The notes beneath the pieces are model-generated. The model made no database searches. It saw nothing but the letters and a program-made list of their open reading frames with translations, and had not been told where the DNA came from. From NCBI RefSeq assembly GCF_050876985.1, contig NZ_JBPAPP010000002.1: 64,000 bases of DNA, one strand, 5' to 3'. The translations under genes and the position numbers were made by a program. Positions 18,809 through 28,089 of this stretch are shown one piece after another; within the stretch, counting starts at the first letter, position 1, and every line of letters begins with the position of its first letter. This DNA comes from Halopseudomonas sp002296055. Its GTDB lineage: Bacteria; Pseudomonadota; Gammaproteobacteria; Pseudomonadales; Pseudomonadaceae.

Positions 18809-19242
18809 ATCTTGCGTTCCGCACAAATGATTTCGGCCGAGCAGGCTTCCTTACCATCCACGGTAGCACGGCAGGCAAATTTCCAGATGCCACGCTTTTC
18901 GCTCAGGTAGGTCGCTTCCAGCTGCAGCTGGTCACCCGGCACCACCGGCTGGCGGAAACGCAGTTTGTCGGAACCGACAAAATAATAGAGCGTGCCGTCA
19001 GAGGGCTTTACACCCATCATCTTGAAGCCCAGCAAACCAGCCGCCTGCGCCATGGCCTCGATGATCAGCACACCGGGCATGATCGGGTGCTGCGGAAAAT
19101 GGCCGTTAAAAAAGGGCTCGTTAACCGAGACATTCTTGTAGGCCCGAATGTGCTTGCCTTCAAGATCCAGCTCCAGCACTCGGTCCACCAATAGAAAGGG
19201 GTAACGGTGCGGCAGGTATTCTTTGATTTCGTTGATATCCAT
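18805..19242 (-). CDS. fabZ: 3-hydroxyacyl-ACP dehydratase FabZ
   Basis: Dehydrates 3-hydroxyacyl-ACP in fatty acid elongation. It competes with LpxA for hydroxyacyl-ACP, so its place in the lpx cluster makes metabolic sense. It is a hotdog-fold protein of 145 aa. The active site GHFPQHPIMPG has catalytic H48, and E62 follows in VLIIEAMAQ. It is translationally coupled to lpxA and separated from lpxD by a terminator-like hairpin. Confidence 0.98.
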   Translation of the reverse strand: MDINEIKEYLPHRYPFLLVDRVLELDLEGKHIRAYKNVSVNEPFFNGHFPQHPIMPGVLIIEAMAQAAGLLGFKMMGVKPSDGTLYYFVGSDKLRFRQPVVPGDQLQLEATYLSEKRGIWKFACRATVDGKEACSAEIICAERKI

Positions 19243-19260
19243 GTATCGCTGGCCTTGCTG

Positions 19261-19289
19261 AAAATAATAAAGGCGCCCATCCGGGCGCC
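19261..19289 (-). terminator. Intrinsic terminator or attenuator between lpxD and fabZ
   Basis: 19272-19278 (GGCGCCC) pairs with 19283-19289 around a 4-base loop. On the minus strand the stem is followed by TTTATTATTTT. The position, inside an otherwise continuous essential gene cluster, suggests partial termination. Confidence 0.65.
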
Positions 19290-19291
19290 GG

Positions 19292-20353
19292 TCAGGCGTT
19301 TGATGAGTCAGAAGACGCCTGAGTCACCTGTTCAATCTGTTTCTCCAGCTGCTGGAGACGTTTGGCGATGCCATCGAGCTGACGGATACGCGCGGCGCTC
19401 TTCTTCCAATCGCCCGCTGGCTGCATCGCCGTGCCGGAGGAATAAGCCCCTGGTTCGGTAATGGAACGAGTCACCATGGTCATGCCACTGACGAACACGT
19501 TATCGCACACCTCGATATGACCGACCATGCCAACGCCGCCTGCGATCATGCAGTGCTTGCCGATACGGGTACTGCCGGAAATACCGACACAGGCCGCCAT
19601 CGCAGTGTGGTCACCAATCTGTACGTTGTGGGCGATCTGGATCTGGTTGTCCAGCTTGACGCCATTTCCAATGACGGTATCGGCCAGCGCGCCGCGATCA
19701 ATGGTGGTATTGGCGCCGATCTCAACGTCGTCGCCAATGCGCACACCGCCAATCTGAGCGATCTTCTGCCAAGTGCCGCCCTGATTGGCGAAACCGAAAC
19801 CCTCTGAGCCAATCACCGCACCAGACTGAATAACCACCCGCTCACCGATGCTGACGTCGTGATACAGAGTAACCCGTGGTGCCAGCCAACCGCCGTCGCC
19901 GATACAAGAACGAGCACCAACAAAACACTGCGCGCCAACGCTGACGCCGGCACCAATAACAGCGCCCTCTTCGATCACCGCGCCCGCACCGATACTGGCG
20001 GTGGCATCAACCTGCGCACTGGCAGCAACTACGGCACTGGGGTGAACACCCGCCGCCGCGCGGGGCTTAGGATCAAAGCGATGGGAGAGTCGTGCATAAG
20101 CCAGATAAGGGTCCGCGACAATCAGCGCGTTGCCGGCAAAGCCTTCAGCATCCTGGGCCGTCAGCAGCACCGCGCTGGCGCGACTATCAGCCAGGTATTT
20201 GCGGTACTGGGCATTGGCAAGAAAGGTCAACTGACCGGGTTCGGCGTCCTGCAGCGTGGACAGGCCGACGATCTGGATTTGCGCATCCCCAACGAGCTGC
20301 GCGCCGAGCTCTTCAGCCAGGCGCGCAAGGGACAGAGATTGATCGGCGCTCAT
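19292..20353 (-). CDS. lpxD: UDP-3-O-acylglucosamine N-acyltransferase
   Basis: Third step of lipid A synthesis: adds the N-linked hydroxyacyl chain. 353 aa with an N-terminal uridine-binding domain (ARLAEELGAQLVGD), a long hexapeptide-repeat beta-helix including QIQIAHNVQIGDHTAM with the catalytic histidine region, and a C-terminal helix (IAKRLQQLEKQIEQV). Its ATG shares one base with the skp stop (TGATG). Confidence 0.97.
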   Translation of the reverse strand: MSADQSLSLARLAEELGAQLVGDAQIQIVGLSTLQDAEPGQLTFLANAQYRKYLADSRASAVLLTAQDAEGFAGNALIVADPYLAYARLSHRFDPKPRAAAGVHPSAVVAASAQVDATASIGAGAVIEEGAVIGAGVSVGAQCFVGARSCIGDGGWLAPRVTLYHDVSIGERVVIQSGAVIGSEGFGFANQGGTWQKIAQIGGVRIGDDVEIGANTTIDRGALADTVIGNGVKLDNQIQIAHNVQIGDHTAMAACVGISGSTRIGKHCMIAGGVGMVGHIEVCDNVFVSGMTMVTRSITEPGAYSSGTAMQPAGDWKKSAARIRQLDGIAKRLQQLEKQIEQVTQASSDSSNA

Positions 20354-20859
20354 CAGCGGTTGCTATTCAGGCGCTCGATAACCTGACGGGTAATATCGAA
20401 CTGCGGCTTGACTTCAACTACGCCGCCGCGGTCCAGCACCAGGTCATAGTTACCTGCGTTGAGCACCGCCTCAACGGCAGCGTCCAGCTTGGGCTTGAGT
20501 GTTTCCAGCATCTGACGATCAGACTGGGCCTTGGCTTCGTTCAGCTCGCGGGAAGCCAGCTGGTATTCGCGGGCCTTTTGACGAAACTCCAGATCCAGCT
20601 TTTCAGCTTCACTCTGGGCCAGCTGCTGTCCATCACGCTGCAGACGCTCCTGCAGGCGCTTGGCTTCGGCCTCAAGGTTCTTAACCCGCTGCAGCTGGGA
20701 GCCAAACTGCGACTCGGCATCAACAGAGTATTTCTTGGCCGCGTCTGATTCCAGCAGCGCCATCTGATAATCGAGAACAGCGATTTTCATCTCGGCGGAA
20801 ACCTGGAAGCTGGCCATGACCAGCATTGACATGACAGCCACGCGCGTAAACTTACCCAC
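20353..20859 (-). CDS. skp: Periplasmic chaperone Skp (OmpH family)
   Basis: Holds unfolded outer-membrane proteins on the way to BamA. 168 aa with a cleavable signal peptide (residues 1 to about 22, ending FQVSA). The mature protein begins EMKIAVLDYQMAL and then forms the long coiled-coil arms typical of Skp trimers (about residues 55-125). It lies between bamA and lpxD, the conserved order. Confidence 0.95.
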   Translation of the reverse strand: MGKFTRVAVMSMLVMASFQVSAEMKIAVLDYQMALLESDAAKKYSVDAESQFGSQLQRVKNLEAEAKRLQERLQRDGQQLAQSEAEKLDLEFRQKAREYQLASRELNEAKAQSDRQMLETLKPKLDAAVEAVLNAGNYDLVLDRGGVVEVKPQFDITRQVIERLNSNR

Positions 20860-20903
20860 TCTGCTACTCCTGATTACGATTGCTCGATATTGTTTGATTG
20901 ACG

Positions 20904-23255
20904 TCAGAACGACTGACCAAGGGTGAACTGGAACACCTGGGTGTCATCGGCCGAATCGCTGTTGAGCGGCATGGCCAGACTGAAGCCCAGCGGGCCCAAC
21001 GCGGTCAGCCAGGACAGGCCGACACCGACGCTGTAACGCAGCTCACCAAGGTCGACTTCGCCACAACCGGGGTTGGCGTCGCCTTCAACGGTCACCGTCC
21101 GCGTGCACTGGGTATCGTATACGTTACCCACATCGAAGAACAGAGCAGTACGCAGAGAGCGCTGATCCTTTACGAAGGGCGCGGGGAATACCACTTCAGC
21201 GCCACCGGTAATTTTGATGTTACCGCCGAAGGGCAGCGATTCCTGGTCAGGGTCAGCCGCGTTAGGCGTACTTTTTGGACCCAGGGTACCGTCCTCGAAA
21301 CCACGAACCGAGCCGATACCACCGGCGTAGTAGTGCTCATAGAACGGCATCTGGTCAGTACCACCCAGCCCGCGACCGAAGCCCAGGTCAGTATGCAGGC
21401 GCAGAGTCAGGTCTTCGGTCATCGGGAAGAAGCGCTGAGCCTTGTAGTCCATGGTGTAGAACTCCAGATCGCTGCCCGGTACGGTCACGCGCCACGACAG
21501 GTTCTGGGAGTAACCACGATCAGGGAACACACCCCGGTTCAGGGTGGTTTGCGACCAGGATGTATCAAAGAACAGGTTGGTGAAGTTGTCGCCTTCGTTC
21601 TGGAGGAAGTCGAGAATCTCCTGCACCGTATAAACGCCGCTCTTGATCTTGTCGTGCTGCGCACTCATGCCAAAGGACAGGCGCGAGTTGTCGCTGATCG
21701 GGTAACCGAAATTGAAGCCCGCACCATAGGAGTCAACCGCATAGCTGGTTACATCAACATCCAGCTCGTCGTAGTCAGTAGTGCGGTAAAAGGCGTTGTA
21801 ACCAAAGCTCAGACCGTCGACGGTGAAATAGGGGTCCATAAACCCGAAGGACAGCGAGGTCTGGTAGTCGGAGCGGTTAGCGCCAATGCTGACACGGTTA
21901 CCGGTACCGAAGAAGTTGTTCTGACTGATTGAGCCACCCAGGATGATACCGGAGCTCTGCGAGAAACCGAGGCTGGCAGTCACCGAGCCTGAGGGCTGCT
22001 CTTCTACGCTGTAGTTAACGTCAATCAGGTCATCGGCGCCCGGCACCGGCACGGTCTCAACGTTAACTTCCTTAAAGAAGCCAAGACGCTCCAGGCGTGT
22101 CTTCGATTGATCGATCAGGTAGGTCGAGGCCCAGCCACCTTCCATCTGGCGCATCTCGCGACGCAATACCTGGTCTTCAGTCTTGGTATTGCCACGGAAG
22201 TTGATGCGATTGACGTAGGCGCGCTTGCCTGGATCGACGTAGAAGGTAACCGAAACGGTTTTGTCTTCTTCGTGAATCTCGGGAATGCCGTTGACGCTGG
22301 CGAAAGTATAACCCTCGTTGCCCAGGCGGCGGCTGATCAGGTCGGATGTGGAGGTCATCACCTGACGAGAGAAAATCTGACCTGGCTCGACCAGCATCAG
22401 GCGCTGCACCTCAGACTCGGCCACCACCAGGTCACCGGAGAGGCTGACATCACGAATGCTGTAGCGCTCGCCTTCGTTGATGTTGACCGTAACGTAAACG
22501 TGCTTCTTGTCCGGCGTGATCGACACCTGGGTAGAAGCCACATCCATGTTGATGTAGCCACGGTCAAGATAGTAGGAGCGCAGGCGCTCAAGGTCACCGG
22601 CCAGCTTCTCACGCGAGTACTTGTCATCGTTGCGCAGGAAGGACAGCCAGCCACTGGTCTTCAGCTCAAACAGGTCGACCAGATCTTCAGTCGGGAAAAC
22701 GGTATTACCCACGACGTTGATATGAGAGATCGAGGCGACCGAGCCCTCATCGATAACGATCTTCAACGCCACGCGATTGCGCGGCTCGGGAATCACTTGG
22801 GCGTCAATATCCGCCGAATAGCGGCCTTGGGCGACGTACTGGCGAAGCAGTTCGTTGCGCACACCCTCCAAGGTCGCGCGCTGGAAGATCTCGCCCTCGG
22901 CCAGACCAGCTGCGCTCAAACCGGTCAGCAGATCCTCGCTCTTGATGGCTTTGTTGCCTTCAAGCTCGATAGAAGAAATGGAGGGGCGCTCGACCACGTT
23001 AATGACCAGTACATTGCCGTCGCGGCCCAGCTGAATATCCTGGAAGAAACCGGTACGGAACAGCGCGCGGGTTGCATCAACCAATTCCTGATCGTCGACC
23101 TCGTCACCGATGTTCAACGGTAGAGAGGTAAATACGCTACCGGCAGACACCCGCTGCAAGCCATTAACGCGAATATCGGAGATCTGGAAGGCGTCTGCAA
23201 AGGCGCCCTGCGCCATCAACATGGAGAACAGCGCAGGCAATAGGTAACGTTTCAT
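20904..23255 (-). CDS. bamA: Outer membrane protein assembly factor BamA
   Basis: Central barrel of the BAM complex that inserts beta-barrel proteins into the outer membrane. 783 aa: signal peptide to about residue 20 (ending GAFA), five periplasmic POTRA domains (about 20-420), then a 16-strand barrel ending in phenylalanine (QFTLGQSF). The barrel segment GGIGSVRGFEDGTLGP contains the conserved VRGF loop. skp follows 44 bases later. Confidence 0.98.
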   Translation of the reverse strand: MKRYLLPALFSMLMAQGAFADAFQISDIRVNGLQRVSAGSVFTSLPLNIGDEVDDQELVDATRALFRTGFFQDIQLGRDGNVLVINVVERPSISSIELEGNKAIKSEDLLTGLSAAGLAEGEIFQRATLEGVRNELLRQYVAQGRYSADIDAQVIPEPRNRVALKIVIDEGSVASISHINVVGNTVFPTEDLVDLFELKTSGWLSFLRNDDKYSREKLAGDLERLRSYYLDRGYINMDVASTQVSITPDKKHVYVTVNINEGERYSIRDVSLSGDLVVAESEVQRLMLVEPGQIFSRQVMTSTSDLISRRLGNEGYTFASVNGIPEIHEEDKTVSVTFYVDPGKRAYVNRINFRGNTKTEDQVLRREMRQMEGGWASTYLIDQSKTRLERLGFFKEVNVETVPVPGADDLIDVNYSVEEQPSGSVTASLGFSQSSGIILGGSISQNNFFGTGNRVSIGANRSDYQTSLSFGFMDPYFTVDGLSFGYNAFYRTTDYDELDVDVTSYAVDSYGAGFNFGYPISDNSRLSFGMSAQHDKIKSGVYTVQEILDFLQNEGDNFTNLFFDTSWSQTTLNRGVFPDRGYSQNLSWRVTVPGSDLEFYTMDYKAQRFFPMTEDLTLRLHTDLGFGRGLGGTDQMPFYEHYYAGGIGSVRGFEDGTLGPKSTPNAADPDQESLPFGGNIKITGGAEVVFPAPFVKDQRSLRTALFFDVGNVYDTQCTRTVTVEGDANPGCGEVDLGELRYSVGVGLSWLTALGPLGFSLAMPLNSDSADDTQVFQFTLGQSF

Positions 23256-23328
23256 GAAATCCGTTCTGAGTCAGCTGATTGAAGTCTTAATCTGCACGCT
23301 GGCAGCTCGTATTCAGGCAGTGCACGCG

Positions 23329-24690
23329 TCAGCCGCCGAGGCGACTAATATCGTTATAAATGGCAAACAGCATGACACCCACAATCAGGCTCAACCCGAT
23401 CTGCAGCCCCCATGTCTGAATTCGCTCGGAAAGAGGCTTGCCCCTGATCCATTCGGCCACGTAGTACACCAGGTGACCACCATCCAGAACCGGTATCGGC
23501 AGGAGGTTCAACACCCCGAGACTGATACTCAAGTACGCGATAAAGCTAAGAAAACTCTCGAGCCCCGACTTGGCCGAAGCGCCCGCCACTTTAGCAATGG
23601 TTATCGGGCCACTCAAGTTTTTTGCCGAGACCAGCCCGGTCAACATCTTCTTCAGAGAGTCCAGGGTGAGAGCTGTCATTTCCCAGGTTTTATTTACCGC
23701 AACCGGTATCGCAACCAGGGGGTTGTAGCTAATTTGGCGGCGCATATGCGGGGGCATCTCGACCCCTTCAACACCGGCACCCACGTACCCCACTACAACG
23801 TCATTGGCAGCCTTCGGGCGTGGCGTCAGGGCAATCTCAAACTGTTCGCCGTCGCGTTCGACCAGAATATCCAGGGTTTGTTGCGCGCTCGCCTGAATTG
23901 TCGGCACAACCTCGGTCAGCCAGTCGCGGACCGGCTCGCCGTCGATCGCCAGAATCAGATCGCCCGGCTGCAGACCAGCCTCCGCTGCGGCACCATCACT
24001 GGCTACCTGACCTAGACGCGGCGGAATTTCCGGCTGCCAGCTGGTCAAGCCCAGAGCCGCCATCGGGTCCGGCTCCTCGACGCCTTTGAGCCAATCATCC
24101 AGACGCAGCTGATAACGGGTCTCGGCGCCCCCTTCAAAGGGTTTCGCTGTCACTTCCAGCGTGCCGCTTTCGCCTAGCCGGCGAATCAACTGCAGATTAA
24201 CGTCCTGCCAAGTGCGAATCGAGGTCCCGTCGACGCCGGTCAATTCTAGCCCGGAGTGCAGGCCCGCTTCGGCAGCCGGAGTGCCCTGCGGCACAGGGCC
24301 AAGCACCGGAGCGACAGTACTGAAACCCACCACAGCAACAATCCAGAAAGCCACGATAGCGAGCAGAAAGTTGGCAATCGGGCCGGCGGCGACCACCGCA
24401 ATGCGCTGCTTAACGGTTTTGCGATTGAAAGCCTGGTCCAGCTCGTGCTCGGCAACTGGCGCCTCACGCTCGTCCAGCATTTTGACGTAACCGCCCAAGG
24501 GAATGGCGGCGATGGCATACTCAGTGCCCTTGCGGTCGTGCCAGCGCACCAGCGCCGGGCCAAAACCGATAGAGAAGCGCAGCACCTTAATGCCACAGCG
24601 CCGGGCCACCCAGAAATGTCCGTATTCGTGAATGGTGACCAGCAGCCCCAGGGCAACCACGGTAGCCAGCAACGTAGACAGCAGATCCAT
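23329..24690 (-). CDS. rseP: Intramembrane site-2 protease RseP
   Basis: Cleaves the anti-sigma factor of the envelope stress response (RseA/MucA type) within the membrane. 453 aa. The zinc motif HEYGH is at residues 21-25 in the first membrane helix, two PDZ domains occupy the periplasmic middle, and NLLPIPVLDGGHL carries the third zinc ligand near the C-terminus. A GAGG ribosome binding site precedes the ATG. It sits between dxr and bamA, as in other pseudomonads. Confidence 0.97.
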   Translation of the reverse strand: MDLLSTLLATVVALGLLVTIHEYGHFWVARRCGIKVLRFSIGFGPALVRWHDRKGTEYAIAAIPLGGYVKMLDEREAPVAEHELDQAFNRKTVKQRIAVVAAGPIANFLLAIVAFWIVAVVGFSTVAPVLGPVPQGTPAAEAGLHSGLELTGVDGTSIRTWQDVNLQLIRRLGESGTLEVTAKPFEGGAETRYQLRLDDWLKGVEEPDPMAALGLTSWQPEIPPRLGQVASDGAAAEAGLQPGDLILAIDGEPVRDWLTEVVPTIQASAQQTLDILVERDGEQFEIALTPRPKAANDVVVGYVGAGVEGVEMPPHMRRQISYNPLVAIPVAVNKTWEMTALTLDSLKKMLTGLVSAKNLSGPITIAKVAGASAKSGLESFLSFIAYLSISLGVLNLLPIPVLDGGHLVYYVAEWIRGKPLSERIQTWGLQIGLSLIVGVMLFAIYNDISRLGG

Positions 24691-24722
24691 TCAAAACCTC
24701 ACAAGGCGGCGAAAACCACCTA

Positions 24723-25913
24723 TCAACAAGACGTGCCTCGCGTGCGCACCCACTGCTCTGCACAAGCGCGCGCCGAGTGGTCGACCGCCAGGATGTGCTC
24801 AAGCTCACGCACCGGCTCACCCGGCAAGCGCGACAACGCGTCCTCGATAATAACAGGGATATCGACAAAGCCCACTCGACCATCAAGAAAGGCTTGCACC
24901 GCCACTTCATTAGCGGCATTGAGCACCGCGCAACTGGTACCCCCCGCAGCAGCAGCCTCACGCGCAAGGCGCAGGCAGGGGAAGCGCAGCGGATCCGGCG
25001 CTTCAAAGTCCAACCGCGCAGTCAGCAGCAGGTCCAGTGCGCTAACACCGGAATCTATCCGCTCCGGCCACGCCAGCGCATGGGCGATCGGTGTACGCAT
25101 GTCAGGGTTACCGAGCTGCGCCAGCACCGAACCATCGACATAGTCGACCAGCGAATGCACGACGCTTTGCGGGTGTACTACGACTTCGACCTGATCAGGA
25201 TGAGCATCGAACAGCCAGCAAGCCTCGATCAGCTCCAACCCCTTGTTCATCATGCTGGCGGAATCGACAGAAATCTTCTGCCCCATCGACCAGTTTGGAT
25301 GAGCGCAGGCCTGAGCCGGGGTTACGCTGGCCAGCTGCGCTTGCGAGAAATTACGAAAAGGCCCGCCCGAGGCGGTCAGCAGGATACGCCGCACACCGAC
25401 GCGCGCCAGACCATCGGCATAGTTACCAGGCATGCACTGGAAGATCGCGTTGTGCTCACTATCAATCGGCAACAACTGCGCACCCGAGGCCTGCACGGCC
25501 TGCATGAAGAGCGCCCCCGACATCACCAGCGCTTCCTTGTTGGCCAACAGCACCCGCTTACCGGCCTGCGCAGCCGCCAGCGTCGGACGCAGACCGGCAG
25601 CCCCCACGATCGCGGCCATCACGACATCAACTTCAGACGCCGCAGCCACCTCGGCCAGCGCAGCTGCACCCCAACCGACCTCGGTGCCCAGACCGGCTGC
25701 GCGCAGTGTCTGCTGCAGAGCAGATGCCTGCTCGGCAGTCGCGACCACCGCGCGCTGCGGGCGGTGCTGACGGCACTGTTCGGCCAGCTCCGTCATACGG
25801 CTATGGCCGGTCAAAGCGTGCACACGATAGCGATCTGGATGCCGAGCGATCACATCCAGGGTACTGACACCAATTGAACCGGTCGCCCCCAGCACAGTTA
25901 CCGACAGGGTCAC
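24723..25913 (-). CDS. dxr: 1-deoxy-D-xylulose 5-phosphate reductoisomerase
   Basis: Second step of the MEP pathway, making methylerythritol phosphate with NADPH. 396 aa. The Rossmann loop GATGSIG is at residues 9-15, LLANKEALV and LPIDSEHNAIFQ follow, and the metal/substrate region includes SASMMNKGLELIEA. Translation starts at GTG, overlapping the cdsA stop as GTGA. Confidence 0.98.
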   Translation of the reverse strand: MTLSVTVLGATGSIGVSTLDVIARHPDRYRVHALTGHSRMTELAEQCRQHRPQRAVVATAEQASALQQTLRAAGLGTEVGWGAAALAEVAAASEVDVVMAAIVGAAGLRPTLAAAQAGKRVLLANKEALVMSGALFMQAVQASGAQLLPIDSEHNAIFQCMPGNYADGLARVGVRRILLTASGGPFRNFSQAQLASVTPAQACAHPNWSMGQKISVDSASMMNKGLELIEACWLFDAHPDQVEVVVHPQSVVHSLVDYVDGSVLAQLGNPDMRTPIAHALAWPERIDSGVSALDLLLTARLDFEAPDPLRFPCLRLAREAAAAGGTSCAVLNAANEVAVQAFLDGRVGFVDIPVIIEDALSRLPGEPVRELEHILAVDHSARACAEQWVRTRGTSC

Positions 25914-26725
25914 GCCAGACGGCTCCCAAGCACCAACCAGACGGCGACATACATGGGAATGGCCGCCGCCAGACTATCAATGCGGTCCAGTACACCGCCG
26001 TGGCCAGGCAACAGGCTGCTGCTGTCCTTGAGGCCTTCTTCGCGCTTGAACAGGCTCTCGGTCAGGTCACCAACCACGGAAATCAGCACCACCAATGCGG
26101 CGCCCACCAGGCCAAGCAAAATAGACTGCAGCCCCCAGCCAAGGTAGAGCATGGCGGCCAGCGCCAGGGAAAGACTCAGGATCAGCCCACCAAACAGCCC
26201 TTCCCGGGTTTTGCCAGGGCTGACATTGGGCAACAGCTTGTTACGACCAAACGTCTTGCCAGCAAAGTAGGCACCAATGTCTGCACCAAACACCAACACC
26301 GCCAGACCCAGCAGCATCCAGAGGCCTTGCTCCTGAGCACGCAACCAGACAATACCCGCCCAAGCCGGCAGCAGTATCAGCAGACCGAACAGCTGACGTA
26401 CAAAACTGCCCCGCCACAAACCACCACCGTTGGGGTAGCGCAGAATCATCACTGTCGCCATGCACCACCAGACCAATGCTGGCCCGACGAAGAAGACAAT
26501 CGGCCAGGCATCGCGATATAGCCCGACCATAAACAGCCCGAGAGTAGCGGCATAGACAACGCGGCCCGCCTGGCGGGTTTCGCCGCAGAGCCTGGCCCAT
26601 TCCCAAGCCGCTAGCGCCACGATGGCGCCAATGAAGAGGGCAAACCACGCGCCTTGCAGAGCGACGAAGCCAGCAATCGCGGCAATCGCCAAAATGACCC
26701 CGGTAATAACCCGTTGCTTGAGCAT
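25910..26725 (-). CDS. cdsA: Phosphatidate cytidylyltransferase
   Basis: Integral membrane enzyme making CDP-diacylglycerol from CTP and phosphatidic acid, the branch point of phospholipid synthesis. 271 aa with several hydrophobic helices and the CdsA signature SLFKREEGLKDSSSLLPGHG, followed by GVLDRIDSL near the C-terminus. Its ATG shares one base with the uppS stop (TGATG). Confidence 0.97.
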   Translation of the reverse strand: MLKQRVITGVILAIAAIAGFVALQGAWFALFIGAIVALAAWEWARLCGETRQAGRVVYAATLGLFMVGLYRDAWPIVFFVGPALVWWCMATVMILRYPNGGGLWRGSFVRQLFGLLILLPAWAGIVWLRAQEQGLWMLLGLAVLVFGADIGAYFAGKTFGRNKLLPNVSPGKTREGLFGGLILSLSLALAAMLYLGWGLQSILLGLVGAALVVLISVVGDLTESLFKREEGLKDSSSLLPGHGGVLDRIDSLAAAIPMYVAVWLVLGSRLA

Positions 26726-27477
26726 CAGGACCCCGCTGCGATCTGTTCGCTGGTTTTGCCGAATCGGCGTTGACGACCGGCAAAATCGGCCAACGCCTCA
26801 CGCAGGGCTGCCTGCTTGAAGTCGGGCCAATAGAGGTCGGAGAAATACAGCTCGGCGTACGCAAGCTGCCACAACAGGAAGTTACTAATGCGTTTCTCGC
26901 CGCCTGTGCGAATGCACAGATCCGGCAGCGGCAGGTTGGCGGTGCTCAGGCGCGCCTCCAACTGCTGCTCAGTGATCGAGTCCAGCGTGCGCTCCCCGCG
27001 CACTGCTTCCTCGGCCAACGAACGCGCTGCTTGAGCAATATCCCACTGACCACCGTAGTTAGCCGCGATCACCAGCGTCAGGCGACTGCCTTGAGCGGTT
27101 GTCTGCTCGGCCTGCTCCATTGCGACCTGCAGCTCGGGGGCAAAACGGCTGCGATCACCGATGATCTGCAGCCGCACGCCATTCTCACGCAGCTTGCGAA
27201 CCTCGCGGCGCAAGGCCCCGAGAAACAGCTCCATCAGTGCGCCAACCTCTTCTTCCGGGCGGCGCCAGTTTTCGCTGGAGAAAGCAAACAGGGTGAGAAC
27301 CTCTACCCCATCCTCAAGGCAGACCTCAATCATCGCCTTGACGGCATCCACACCAGCCTTGTGGCCGGCAACGCCTGGCATCAGACGCTTGCGGGCCCAG
27401 CGGTTATTACCATCCATAATGATGGCAACGTGACGGGGCAGGCTTGCATCCTTGCCGGCGGGGTTTGTCTTGTTCAT
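26725..27477 (-). CDS. uppS: Undecaprenyl diphosphate synthase
   Basis: Cis-prenyltransferase producing the C55 lipid carrier for peptidoglycan and O-antigen. 250 aa. IIMDGNNRWA has the catalytic aspartate D22; FAFSSENWRRP and the C-terminal RTGGEKRISNFLLWQ and YFSDLYWPDF are family motifs. The residue after DGN is N where E. coli has G, a minor variation. Confidence 0.97.
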   Translation of the reverse strand: MNKTNPAGKDASLPRHVAIIMDGNNRWARKRLMPGVAGHKAGVDAVKAMIEVCLEDGVEVLTLFAFSSENWRRPEEEVGALMELFLGALRREVRKLRENGVRLQIIGDRSRFAPELQVAMEQAEQTTAQGSRLTLVIAANYGGQWDIAQAARSLAEEAVRGERTLDSITEQQLEARLSTANLPLPDLCIRTGGEKRISNFLLWQLAYAELYFSDLYWPDFKQAALREALADFAGRQRRFGKTSEQIAAGS

Positions 27478-27527
27478 TCGTTACTCTTGCAGCTGATAGC
27501 CTTAGTGTCTGTTGACGTCATCAGACT

Positions 27528-28085
27528 CTAGATGGCCATCAGGTCCTTTTCCTTGGCTTCCAGCACCTTCTCGATCTCAGCAACGAACTTGTCAGTCAGC
27601 TTCTGGATCTCGTCAGCGGCGCGACGCTCTTCGTCCTCGCTGATCTCTTTTTCCTTCTGCAGGTCCTTCAGCTGGCCCAAGGCATCACGACGAATGTTGC
27701 GCACCGCAACACGACCACCTTCAGCCTCAGCGCGAGCCTGCTTGGTGTAGCCCTTACGGGTTTCTTCGGTCAGTGCCGGCATGGGGACCCGGATGGTGGT
27801 GCCGGAGGTAGCAGGATTCAGGCCCAGATCAGACATCATGATGGCCTTCTCGACCGCCTGGATCATGCCCTTGTCAAAAACACTCAAAGCCAGGGTACGG
27901 GCATCTTCGACGTTGACGTTGGCAACCTGACGCAGCGGAGTATCGGCGCCGTAGTAGGACACCATGATGCTGTCCAGCAGGGCCGGATGTGCGCGACCGG
28001 TACGAATCTTGGCGAAGGCGTGCTCCAGCGCTTCGACGGACTTCTTCATGCGCTCCTGCGCGTCTTGCTTGATTTCGTTGATCAT
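27528..28085 (-). CDS. frr: Ribosome recycling factor
   Basis: Splits post-termination ribosomes together with EF-G. 185 aa, full length, with the opening INEIKQDAQERMKKSVEAL, VSYYGADTPLRQVANV and the C-terminal helix ending LEAKEKDLMAI. It begins 4 bases after the pyrH stop; its ribosome binding site lies inside the end of pyrH. Confidence 0.98.
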   Translation of the reverse strand: MINEIKQDAQERMKKSVEALEHAFAKIRTGRAHPALLDSIMVSYYGADTPLRQVANVNVEDARTLALSVFDKGMIQAVEKAIMMSDLGLNPATSGTTIRVPMPALTEETRKGYTKQARAEAEGGRVAVRNIRRDALGQLKDLQKEKEISEDEERRAADEIQKLTDKFVAEIEKVLEAKEKDLMAI

Positions 28086-28089
28086 TTAC

